A stretch of 8,214 bases of DNA, taken from contig JAEUHU010000339.1 of NCBI GenBank assembly GCA_016793305.1, forward strand, positions 1 through 8,214, given 5' to 3'. The stretch's first letter is position 1, and the number at the start of each line of letters is the position of its first letter. Source of the stretch: Planctomycetota bacterium (GTDB lineage Bacteria; Planctomycetota; UBA1135; UBA2386). A program made the position numbers and the translations under genes. Below, one piece after another: positions 1 to 6,056 of this stretch. Below the pieces are notes generated by a model. The model was not told the origin of the DNA and did no database searches. It saw only the letters and a list, made by a program, of their open reading frames with translations.

Positions 1-96
1 TGAGGCTCAGGACGGGCCTTCGGTCGGCGCGCGAGGCGCCTGACGGCTCCTGCCCACGTCGCCACGGGATCTGGAGCGCTCGGTGGGAACCGGCTC

Positions 97-172
97 TGGT
101 ACGCCCGGAGGGACTCGAACCCCCGACATCCTCCTTGTAAGGGAGGCGCTCTACCAGCTGAGCTACGGGCGT
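97..172 (-). tRNA. tRNA-Val (anticodon TAC), CCA encoded
   Basis: Read on the minus strand this folds into a full cloverleaf. The acceptor stem ACGCCCG pairs perfectly with CGGGCGT. The D arm is GCTC-AGCTGGTA-GAGC, and the anticodon stem CCTCC/GGAGG encloses the loop CTTACAA, so the anticodon is TAC, which reads GTA and other valine codons. The T arm is GGGGG-TTCGAGT-CCCTC with one G-U pair. The discriminator base is A (position 100), and the 3' CCA is encoded in the DNA (positions 99-97), so CCA addition is not needed for maturation. The gene lies 53 bases downstream of the lipoprotein gene on the same strand. I saw no convincing separate promoter, and none of the 96 bases downstream forms a hairpin followed by a T-run. 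Confidence 0.97.
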
Positions 173-225
173 GCGTGCGCGAACAGCCTAGCGGCCGGCG
201 CGTGCGCCGCCGAGGCCGAACTGGC

Positions 226-669
226 CTACTGCGGCTGCGACACTGGCAGGGCCGCCGCCTTGGGCTGTTCTGCCGCCGGCATCGGCACCCACTCGTAGCT
301 GTTCACCGGGTCCGTCCCACCGACCCACACGCGCCGGAACGTCCAGTCGAGCGCGTCCGCGGGCATGCCGAGGAACCCGTGGCCGACCGCGGCGAGGCTC
401 AGGGCGGGGAAGAACAGGAACTCGTCCTTGCCCTGTTCGCCGAGCGCATCGCCGGCCAGTTCGCTGATCGGCCAGGTGATCGGCAGCAGCACGATCGAGA
501 CCACGCCGCCGGTGATGCCACCGACCCATGCGCCCGCTCCGGCGCAGACGCGCACCCAGGCGGGGCGGCCGAACTCCGGCGGCGGCTGGGCCGAGTCGAG
601 CGACTCGACCGTGTTGGGGATCGCGCAGGCCGACGCCAGGAGTGCGAGCAGTGCGAGGGAGCGCCTCAT
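226..669 (-). CDS. Small predicted lipoprotein of unknown function (147 aa)
   Basis: I do not recognise the family. The chosen ATG at 669 begins a short signal sequence, MRRSLALLALLASACAIPN, with a charged start, a leucine/alanine core and a lipobox-like ASA-C ending at Cys15. Lipid attachment at that cysteine is therefore likely, although the -3 residue is Ala rather than the usual Leu. AGGA at 678-681 sits 8 bases before the ATG and supports this start over the longer open frame, which reaches back to 831. After the signal, residues about 37-70 are hydrophobic and glycine-rich (GAWVGGITGG, then VSIVLLPITWP) and could be a membrane-embedded hairpin or a buried core. The C-terminal part contains a GMPADALDW segment and ends in an Ala/Pro/Gln-rich tail. 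The nearest neighbour upstream is the TPR gene, 185 bases away, so it probably has its own promoter. The function is unknown; an envelope structural role is a guess. Confidence 0.75.
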   Translation of the reverse strand: MRRSLALLALLASACAIPNTVESLDSAQPPPEFGRPAWVRVCAGAGAWVGGITGGVVSIVLLPITWPISELAGDALGEQGKDEFLFFPALSLAAVGHGFLGMPADALDWTFRRVWVGGTDPVNSYEWVPMPAAEQPKAAALPVSQPQ

Positions 670-854
670 GCCGGCGATCCTAGTGCGCCGCCGCGACAGC
701 CACAGCGGCATTCCGCGGCGACGACGGTGGACCGGGCCCCCGTCGAGCCCTGGGCCGGGTCGCCGTGAGCAACGACCCTCCGCGACGACGTGCCAGGGTG
801 ACGACCCGAGGCAACGGCCACCGAACGGCACGCCGTCGCCGCGCAGGCAGCACC

Positions 855-1718
855 TCAGCCCTCGTCGCGTCGATCACGATCGAGCCCGATCGCGTCCTTG
901 CCGGCCCCGGTCGCCTTGTCGCGCGCGCGCTGCAGGGCCTTCTTGGCCGACATCGTCTCGACCTGCTTCTTCAGTCGCTCGACGACGATCGGGTCCTCGT
1001 CACCGAGGTTCTGCAGCACCTGTTCCGCGTGCTCGATCACCGCCGCGGCCGAATCGAAGTCGCCCTTCTGCACCCAGGCGAGCGCCAGGAAGTTCGCAGC
1101 CTCGACCGTCTCGGTGCCCGGGTCGGCGCTCTCGAGGGCCGCCTGGAACGCGGCGATCGCCTCGTCGAGCTTCTCCATCTGCTGCAGCAGGCGCGCCTGC
1201 CACAACCGCGCCTGCTGGGCTCTGCGCGTGTCCGGATCGAGCGCGGCGGCCTTGCCGTAGGTCGCCAGCGCTTCGTCGCGGCGCTGCTGCCGGCGCTGCA
1301 TGTCGGCGGCCCCGAGCAGACCACGCTGCCCGTAGCGCGACGGCTCGAACTGCGCCGCCAGCAGGTAGTCCTTCTCGGCGAGGCCGAGACTGCCCTGCTG
1401 CCGCCACAGGTCCGCGGCGGTGATCGCCGCGATCGCCGCGACGGCCGGCTCGCCCTGGTGGTCGGCGACCACCTTGTCGTAGGCGGACGCCGCTTCGAGC
1501 AGCGCCTGGCCGCGCTCGGGGCCACGCAGGCCGCGCACCTTGCCGGCCAGGTCCTTGGCCGAGGTCAGCGCTGCGCGACCGGCGTCGCTGAGCGGGGCCC
1601 GCTCCATCTTCTGCGGCACCGGCTCGGTGACCTTGCCGCCGACATCACCTTGGGCATGGAGCGGCAAAGCCAGGAACAAACCCAGGACACACTTCACCCA
1701 CACGTTCTTGCTGGTCAT
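855..1718 (-). CDS. Exported TPR-repeat protein, translationally coupled to the sigma factor gene
   Basis: This 287-residue protein starts with a signal sequence: K4 and K9, a hydrophobic core at about 10-20, and a likely signal peptidase I cut after HA at residue 22. After a linker, residues about 95-240 form at least three, probably four, degenerate TPR helix pairs. Recognisable pieces are LGLAEKDYLLAAQFEPS, RDEALATYGKAAALDPD, LDEAIAAFQAALESADP and FDSAAAVIEHAEQVL, with the typical A/Y/A pattern and Pro caps. The C-terminal tail (about 250-287) is rich in Lys, Arg and Asp. TPR arrays are protein-binding scaffolds, and the partner is unknown. The start at 1718 is favoured because the signal peptide begins there and GAGGAGAG (1724-1731) lies 5 bases before it. 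The ATG overlaps the sigma stop as ATGA, so translation is probably coupled. It occupies the place where an anti-sigma gene often sits, but no anti-sigma fold or zinc motif is visible. Confidence 0.85.
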   Translation of the reverse strand: MTSKNVWVKCVLGLFLALPLHAQGDVGGKVTEPVPQKMERAPLSDAGRAALTSAKDLAGKVRGLRGPERGQALLEAASAYDKVVADHQGEPAVAAIAAITAADLWRQQGSLGLAEKDYLLAAQFEPSRYGQRGLLGAADMQRRQQRRDEALATYGKAAALDPDTRRAQQARLWQARLLQQMEKLDEAIAAFQAALESADPGTETVEAANFLALAWVQKGDFDSAAAVIEHAEQVLQNLGDEDPIVVERLKKQVETMSAKKALQRARDKATGAGKDAIGLDRDRRDEG

Positions 1719-2287
1719 CGGGACTCTCCTCGATCGATCGTTCGCGGTTGGTCGTTGCCGAGGGCGTTCGCCACGCTGGCGAACTCCTCGACGCACTGTT
1801 GCACGCGTCGACGCGCACGATGGATGCGCGTCTTCACGCACGGCACGGAGCGACGGAACCGCACCGCCAACTCCGCACAGCAGAAGCCTTCGTGGAACGC
1901 GAGCAGCAGCTGCTGGTCGAGGTCCGGCAGCTTCTTCAGCGCCGAATCGAACCAAGGCCGCAGCCGATGCTCGGGAACGCGCCGTCCGAGCACTTCGTAG
2001 ACACGTTCGCCCGACGCGCCGGCGAGCGAGAGCGACCGACCCTGGCAGGCCCGGCGCTCGCGCGCAGCCCGCCACAGACCGCGGGCCCGGACCCGGCGCG
2101 TGATCGTGCGGATCGCCGCCCAGAACCGCTTGCCGTCGTGCTGCCGCTGCGACCAGCGCCAGGCGGCGATGCTTGCCTCCTGCACCAGGTCGTCGCGGTG
2201 CGTGCGCGTCCACGCGTCATTGTGGCGGCGCAGATGCCCCTCGGCCTGCGACCGCGCCCATCGCCAGAGATCGTCGCCTCGTTCCAT
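1715..2287 (-). CDS. ECF-like RNA polymerase sigma-70 family factor
   Basis: The 190-residue product has the two-domain layout of ECF sigma factors. Region 2 covers about residues 10-75. It includes DDLVQEASIAAWRW (32-45), the usual D-x-V-Q-E core-binding signature, followed by FWAAIRTITRRVRAR. A linker of about 40 residues leads to region 4 (about 113-166), in which LPDLDQQLLLAFHEG precedes a helix-turn-helix ending VKTRIHRARRRVQ, a good match to the region 4.2 recognition helix. Such factors direct RNA polymerase to specific promoters. The ATG at 2287 is preceded by GAGGGAA with a 5-base gap, and the frame upstream of it is Arg-rich and looks non-coding. The four cysteines at 136, 137, 150 and 165 cluster in region 4, which is unusual. 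The gene ends in a 4-base ATGA overlap with the exported TPR gene. No anti-sigma gene is adjacent. The subfamily is not determined, and the target promoters are unknown. Confidence 0.9.
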   Translation of the reverse strand: MERGDDLWRWARSQAEGHLRRHNDAWTRTHRDDLVQEASIAAWRWSQRQHDGKRFWAAIRTITRRVRARGLWRAARERRACQGRSLSLAGASGERVYEVLGRRVPEHRLRPWFDSALKKLPDLDQQLLLAFHEGFCCAELAVRFRRSVPCVKTRIHRARRRVQQCVEEFASVANALGNDQPRTIDRGESR

Positions 2288-2364
2288 GTCGTTCCCTCGT
2301 CGTCGACCGCACCACACGGGCGGCTCGCACAGACACGGGAACGACCCCCTCGAAAAACGACATG
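2285..2364 (-). repeat. Second, competing inverted repeat reaching the sigma start codon
   Basis: CATGTCGTT (2364-2356, minus strand) is perfectly complementary to AACGACATG (2293-2285), which spans the sigma ATG itself. It shares its target with the other 9-bp repeat because the leader carries GTCGTT twice. Two mutually exclusive pairings of the start region are therefore possible. Chance cannot be excluded for arms this short. Confidence 0.3.
2288..2345 (-). promoter_or_regulatory. Leader inverted repeat that can mask the sigma factor ribosome binding site
   Basis: In the sigma gene leader, GTCGTTCCC (2345-2337, read on the minus strand) is perfectly complementary to GGGAACGAC (2296-2288). 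The second arm contains the end of the Shine-Dalgarno sequence and abuts the ATG at 2287. The 40-base loop is long, but the 9-bp helix would hide most of the ribosome binding site. The sequence shows only the complementarity; regulation is inferred. Confidence 0.4.
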
Positions 2365-2393
2365 AACCGCGGCCGAAGCGGGCGCGCGCGAAC

Positions 2394-3128
2394 TCAGCGA
2401 CGTGCCGCCAGCTGGTCCTCGCGCGCGACCTGCCCACTGAGCTCGGCGATCCTGCGCATCACCGCCATGGTGGCGAGGCGCAGTCGCTGGCGGCGGTCGG
2501 CCCCGCCGAGACGCTCGAGATCCGCCGGCGACAGCGGCTCGCCGAAGCGCACCACGACGCGCGCGCGACGCGGCAACGCGCGCCCCGGCGGCAGTGCCAC
2601 GCCCGCCCCCTCGATGCCGGCCGGCACGATCGGCACCCCGGCCTGCAGCGCCAGCGACACCGCACCGGGGCTGCCGAGCATCAGCCGGCCGTCGCGACTG
2701 AGTCCGCCTTCGGGGAACACGCCGACGATGCGACCTTGCGCCAACACCTCGCGTGCGGCACGCAGCGCGTCGCGATTGCCGCCGCGCGGCCGCAGCGGCA
2801 CGGCGCGGTTCCAACGGTAGAACCAGCCGAGCGCCGGCGAGCGCCACACCACCTCGGTCATCAGGTAGACGATGCGCCGCGGCTGGGCCGCACCGAGCAG
2901 CATCGGGTCCAGGAACGAGGTGTGGTTCGCCACCAGCACGCACGGACCGACCGGCAGCGGGCCCTCGACGCGGAGCCGCAGCCACCACCGCAGCAGGCCG
3001 CCGACCGTCGTGCGGAACGTGTGGAACGCCGCGTCGTCGAGGGCGCCTGGCGGCCTTGCCAGGGCAATGGGCAGGCGATCGTCCGGCGCGTTCACCGCCG
3101 CGCCGCGGCTCCGTTCCTCCCGCGGCAA
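2394..3128 (-). CDS. 1-acyl-sn-glycerol-3-phosphate acyltransferase (PlsC/LPLAT family)
   Basis: This 244-residue protein shows the ordered motifs of glycerolipid acyltransferases. Motif I is NHTSFLD at 68-74 (H69-x4-D74, the catalytic pair). A motif II-like stretch is NRAVPLRPRGG (107-117). Motif III is VFPEGGLSRDG (137-147), which binds the glycerol phosphate. Motif IV is VPIVPAGIEG (165-174). The family transfers an acyl chain to lysophosphatidic acid, or a related acceptor, at the inner face of the cytoplasmic membrane. A hydrophobic stretch near 42-52 (VGGLLRWWLRL) may dock on the membrane. The length is typical. The start is uncertain: the longest frame opens with TTG at 3128, and a GTG at 3095 (residue 12) is the other candidate, with GGAGG about 20 bases before it. 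All motifs lie well after either start. It begins 58 bases after the upstream TPR gene and may be co-transcribed with it. The substrate (LPA or an ornithine-type lipid) cannot be read from sequence. Confidence 0.9.
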   Translation of the reverse strand: MPREERSRGAAVNAPDDRLPIALARPPGALDDAAFHTFRTTVGGLLRWWLRLRVEGPLPVGPCVLVANHTSFLDPMLLGAAQPRRIVYLMTEVVWRSPALGWFYRWNRAVPLRPRGGNRDALRAAREVLAQGRIVGVFPEGGLSRDGRLMLGSPGAVSLALQAGVPIVPAGIEGAGVALPPGRALPRRARVVVRFGEPLSPADLERLGGADRRQRLRLATMAVMRRIAELSGQVAREDQLAARR

Positions 3129-3186
3129 GCGCCTGCCTGCGATCCTCGCCGCGATCCCGGCTCGACCGGCGACGCGGCGGTTCGAT

Positions 3187-4221
3187 TCATCGGCCGGACC
3201 GCGCGCGCTCGGCCCACTCGCTGTTCGGGTACTCGTTGATCAACAGGTTGCGGCAGCGGGCCATCACCAACCCGAACTCAGGGCCACGCCACTTGTCGGC
3301 CGCGAGGATCGCGTGGTAGAGCGCGTCGGCCTGCAGGCTGGCCCAGGCGTCCTTGGTCTCGAGGCGCACCCGCAGGAACGTCAACAGCGCCTTGCGGTAG
3401 ACCTCCTTGTCGTCGCCGGCCTGCTCGTAGAGCGTCTTGCCCATGCCGAGCAGCGCACCGGCACGGGCGTGCACGTCCTTCGTCTCCTCGGCGACCTTCT
3501 CGTAGATCTTGCTCGCCTCGCCGAGGCTCTTGGTCTCGCGCAGGCTGTGGGCCAGCTCGACGTTGGCGCGATCCCCGAGCGTCGGATTGCCGCCGGCCGC
3601 GGCGACCACGCCGCGCAGCGCCGCCTGGTACTCCTTCGGTGCGGCCCGGCTCGACAACACCTCCATGAACTGCCCCTCGAGCGCCGCCGCCGACCAGCCC
3701 TTGGCGGTCGCTTCGGCCTGGAACTTCTTGGCAGCCGCCTGTGCGTTGGCGGCACCCTTGCTGCCCAGGCCCAGGTAGTAGCCGCACCGGAGGCGGAACG
3801 CTTCGAGGCCAACGCCGGCATCGGGAATGCCCTTCGCCAGTTCGTCGAGCGTGCCCATCGCCTCGGACGCCTTGCCGGCATCGAAGAACTGCTCGGCCGC
3901 ACGCAGGAAGCCGAGTTGCGCCATCACCAGCTCCTTGGCAGCGAGCTTCTCGCGGGCCGTGGTGACCATCGCGTCCGGATCGGTCAGCCCACGCGCGTAC
4001 TCGTCCTTGAACTTGTCGAGCTCGATCTTGTCGATCTGCTCCGAGGCGACGTTCTCCTTCGAGTTGCCCTTCGAGTAGCGCAGGAAGCGCATGTCGTACG
4101 ACTCGATCTTGACGCCGGCGACCACGGTGCCGTCGGTCTTCACGACCTTGTCGTTCTGGGCGGTGGCGACGGGGGCCAGACAGGCCAACAGCGGGGCCAG
4201 GAGCAGGGTGCGGGACTTCAT
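3187..4221 (-). CDS. Exported helical/TPR-like repeat protein with an N-terminal beta module
   Basis: The protein has 344 residues. A signal sequence runs from residue 1 to about 21, with the core LLLAPLLACLAPVATA and an AxA site (ATA before Gln22). LLAC at 11-14 is also lipobox-like, so lipidation is a weaker alternative. Residues about 24-70 (VVKTDGTVVAGVKIE through IDKIELDKF) look like a small beta-rich module of the 'DG..v.gvkI..y......y' type that I associate with planctomycete TPR proteins. From about 85 to 340 the sequence is almost all helical repeats: AKELVMAQLGFLRAAEQFFDAG, ASEAMGTLDELAK, LGEASKIYEKVAEE, ARAGALLGMGKTLYE, and a final pair ending LLINEYPNSEWAERA, as in outer-membrane TPR proteins such as YbgF. 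A binding or scaffold role in the periplasm is likely, with unknown partners. The ATG at 4221 is chosen from the signal peptide; the Shine-Dalgarno is weak. A candidate promoter lies 31-59 bases upstream. Confidence 0.82.
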   Translation of the reverse strand: MKSRTLLLAPLLACLAPVATAQNDKVVKTDGTVVAGVKIESYDMRFLRYSKGNSKENVASEQIDKIELDKFKDEYARGLTDPDAMVTTAREKLAAKELVMAQLGFLRAAEQFFDAGKASEAMGTLDELAKGIPDAGVGLEAFRLRCGYYLGLGSKGAANAQAAAKKFQAEATAKGWSAAALEGQFMEVLSSRAAPKEYQAALRGVVAAAGGNPTLGDRANVELAHSLRETKSLGEASKIYEKVAEETKDVHARAGALLGMGKTLYEQAGDDKEVYRKALLTFLRVRLETKDAWASLQADALYHAILAADKWRGPEFGLVMARCRNLLINEYPNSEWAERARSGR

Positions 4222-4251
4222 GGGCTTCGCGAAAGCAGGGGAGGGCCGAGC

Positions 4252-4280
4252 ATCATGCCGAACCCGGGGAAGGGTGACAA
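4252..4280 (-). promoter_or_regulatory. Candidate sigma-70-like promoter for the TPR-2 gene
   Basis: On the minus strand TTGTCA (4280-4275, five of six bases of the -35 consensus) is separated by exactly 17 bases from CATGAT (4257-4252, four of six of the -10 consensus). Transcription would start near 4245, giving a leader of about 24 bases before the ATG at 4221. The 92-base gap between xdhC and this gene is the expected place for a promoter. It is predicted from consensus only. Confidence 0.4.
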
Positions 4281-4313
4281 CGGCGCGCTCCCTGGCGCGG
4301 TTCGACCTGGCAC

Positions 4314-5192
4314 TCAGGCCTCGTTGGCCGGCAGCTCGCGCACGCCTTCCTGGCGGCCCTTCGGCTTCTGGCGGCCGTCCCAGGTCGCGGCCAGGTCGTG
4401 GCCGAGCCGCCGCACGGCGATCAGTTCGGCGACCACCGACACGGCGATCTCCTCGTGGGTCTTGCCGCCGAGGTAGGCCCCCATCGGGGTGCGCACGGTG
4501 GCGAGGAAGTCGTCGCCGATGCCCCGTTCGCGCAGGTGCTTCCACAGCAGCGCCTGCTTGGTCTTGCTGCCGATCATGCCGAGGAAGCGCAACCGCTCGC
4601 CGGCCGCGAAGCGCCGGCCGAGCCGTTCGAGCACGTGGCCGTCTTCCTTGTGGCCGCGGGTGACGACGATCGCGTAGCTGTTCTGGCGGATCGGCATCTG
4701 CGCCACCAGGTCGTCGTAGGGCCCAGCGACCGTCGCGGCGGCCTCGGGGAAGCGCTCGCCGGTGCAGAAGCTCGCGCGATCGTCGGCGACGGTGACGCGG
4801 AACCCGGCGAGGGCCGCGACCTGCGCCAGCGACTTGCTGACGTGGCCGGCGCCGAAGATCCACACGGAAGGGGTCGTCAGGGGTTCCACGAAGATGGTCA
4901 CCTCGCCGCCGCACATCAGCCCCGAGTCCGGCGAATCCTGTTCGGTGAGTCGGAACTGCAACGAGCGCGGCTGCTCGTCGGCCAAGACCTGCAGGGCGGT
5001 GTCGTAGACCTCGGCCTCGAGGCAGCCACCGCCGACCGTGCCGAGGAACGTGCCGTCGCCGAGCACCAGGAGCCGCATCGAGGTGCGGCCCGGGGTCGAA
5101 CCGCGGGTGCCGACGATCGTCGCCAGCGCGGCGGGGATGCCGGCCTGACGCAGGCGCACGATCTCTTCGAAGATGTCGCGGTGGCGGGTCAC
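4314..5192 (-). CDS. XdhC/CoxI family protein (molybdenum cofactor maturation type)
   Basis: The 292-residue protein has both family domains. The N-terminal XdhC/CoxI domain (about 10-105) has GTRGSTPGR (28-36), GTVGGGCLEAEV (51-62) and LMCGGEVTIFVEP (92-104). The C-terminal Rossmann-like domain (about 108-262) has the nucleotide-binding IFGAGHVS (112-119), VTRGHKEDG (177-185), MIGSK (206-210) and the end block GGKTHEEIAVSVVAELIAVRR. Characterised relatives bind molybdenum cofactor and help sulfurate and insert it into xanthine dehydrogenase or CO dehydrogenase. Here no Mo-enzyme subunit lies within the window, so the client is unknown. The start is GTG at 5192, and no good Shine-Dalgarno precedes it. 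The frame upstream of it gives only Arg-rich, non-coding-looking sequence. The final 20 residues are charged and probably disordered. The gaps to the neighbours (102 and 92 bases) suggest loose rather than tight operon linkage. Confidence 0.92.
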   Translation of the reverse strand: MTRHRDIFEEIVRLRQAGIPAALATIVGTRGSTPGRTSMRLLVLGDGTFLGTVGGGCLEAEVYDTALQVLADEQPRSLQFRLTEQDSPDSGLMCGGEVTIFVEPLTTPSVWIFGAGHVSKSLAQVAALAGFRVTVADDRASFCTGERFPEAAATVAGPYDDLVAQMPIRQNSYAIVVTRGHKEDGHVLERLGRRFAAGERLRFLGMIGSKTKQALLWKHLRERGIGDDFLATVRTPMGAYLGGKTHEEIAVSVVAELIAVRRLGHDLAATWDGRQKPKGRQEGVRELPANEA

Positions 5193-5294
5193 GTTCGGCG
5201 AGCAGGGTAGTGCAACCGTCGAAGTGAGGGAACGGGCTCGCCGTGGTCACGGGCGGGCGACGGAGCAATCGATGCCATCGCAGGCGCCGCGCCC

Positions 5295-5765
5295 TCACTC
5301 GGTGAGCACGTCGCCGAGCAGGTCCTCGTCGAGCGTGCCGTGCGCCTCCAGCTGGTCGGCGATGCGGCACAGCCGTTCCCAACCGTCGGGGTCGTCGAGC
5401 TCCTTGCACACGCGCGCGAGCCAGCGGTGCAGTTGCGCCGCCTGCGCCGCCGGCGGGCCTTCGGCACGAAGCGCCAGCTGCACTTCGCGGAAGTCGGCGC
5501 GCCACGCCGTCAGCTCGCGCAGCGACTCGAGCTCGCCGCGCCAGCGTGCTTCGGCGACCGGACCGGCGAGCGCCACCAGCGCCGAGCGGCGGCGCCGCTC
5601 CGCCGCATCGCCATCTCGCCAGTGCACCGTCGTGCGTCCCATGACGCCACCGTCCTCATGTTCGATCGTGACCGTGACGACGCGCCCACCGAGCCGATGC
5701 GCGAGGTACGCGTGCCCTGCTTCGTGGTGGCAAGCGATCGCGGGATCGAGATCCGGGTCGAACAT
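5295..5765 (-). CDS. Free-standing FtsH-like (M41) zinc peptidase domain protein
   Basis: This 156-residue protein resembles the C-terminal protease domain of FtsH without its AAA ATPase or membrane parts. HEAGH at 14-18 is the zincin motif: H14 and H18 bind zinc and E15 is the catalytic base. The next strand is VVTVTIEHEDGGVMGRTTV (29-47), in the place of the FtsH stretch that precedes its ALGYT-like segment. ALVALAGPVAEARWRG (62-77) matches the FtsH 'laGraAEe' helix. D91 in WRADFREV sits where FtsH has its third zinc ligand, so the active site looks complete. The rest is helical and acidic. The protein is cytoplasmic, as no signal is visible. The ATG at 5765 has AGGA ten bases upstream, and the frame continues to 5888 without convincing coding content. 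Without an unfoldase it may act on small or already unfolded substrates, or need a partner. The exact family is not certain. Confidence 0.8.
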   Translation of the reverse strand: MFDPDLDPAIACHHEAGHAYLAHRLGGRVVTVTIEHEDGGVMGRTTVHWRDGDAAERRRRSALVALAGPVAEARWRGELESLRELTAWRADFREVQLALRAEGPPAAQAAQLHRWLARVCKELDDPDGWERLCRIADQLEAHGTLDEDLLGDVLTE

Positions 5766-6056
5766 GCGCGCCGTTCCTGAGCGAACGAAGGGTGGTCGTA
5801 GATGTCGCCGAGCGAATGGGCGCAGCGACTGGAAGGCGGACACCGTAGAGCCGGTCGCAGTCGTTGGGCAGGTGTGCGCCACGGGCAACGAGCCCGGGAT
5901 GCGAGTTCTCGCTGGTCCGCGGTGCGCTCACGCCGGCGGCGGCACCCCGGGCATTCGACGCTGCCCCGCCCCCGACATCGCGCCTGCATCACGACAGCCG
6001 CGGAGGCTACGAACCACGTACGGTGGCGTCGCCGGCACGTCCGCTATGGTGGCGGC
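5766..6056. other. Divergent intergenic region between the M41-like gene and the glycoside hydrolase gene
   Basis: These 291 bases separate the minus-strand gene starting at 5765 from the plus-strand gene starting at 6057, so they should hold both promoters. No strong -35/-10 pair stands out in either direction. The best -10-like hexamer for the right-hand gene is TATGGT at 6045-6050, but it lies only 7 bases before the ATG and is too close for a normal leader. I saw no tRNA, terminator or long repeat here. Confidence 0.5.

Noticed and set aside
1..96. Sequence downstream of the tRNA, considered as a terminator or gene end
   Set aside because: GGCGC/GCGCC can pair around a 5-base loop on the minus strand, but there is no T-run, and the stretch is too short to assign to a gene.
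732..758. Possible hairpin CCGGGCCC / GGGCCGG between the TPR-1 and lipoprotein genes, considered as a terminator
   Set aside because: The stem needs a bulged G and no T-run follows on the minus strand. In such GC-rich DNA a stem of this size is expected by chance.
1731..1740. CGATCGATCG short palindromic repeat upstream of the TPR-1 start
   Set aside because: It lies inside the last sigma codons (encoding Ile-Asp-Arg), beside the Shine-Dalgarno. It is too short to argue for an operator.
765..2000. 411-codon open frame on the plus strand
   Set aside because: It is antisense to the TPR-1 and sigma genes. It has no domain, no signal and biased composition, and the ATGA overlap and Shine-Dalgarno support the minus-strand genes.
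2872..4476. 534-codon open frame on the plus strand
   Set aside because: It runs antisense to the PlsC and TPR-2 genes, whose products have clear motifs and a signal peptide. The translated product is low-complexity and Arg/Leu/Gly-rich.
4222..5505. In-frame upstream extension of the TPR-2 gene (428 extra codons)
   Set aside because: The extension overlaps xdhC in another frame and reads as Arg-rich nonsense. The real start is at the signal peptide Met at 4221.
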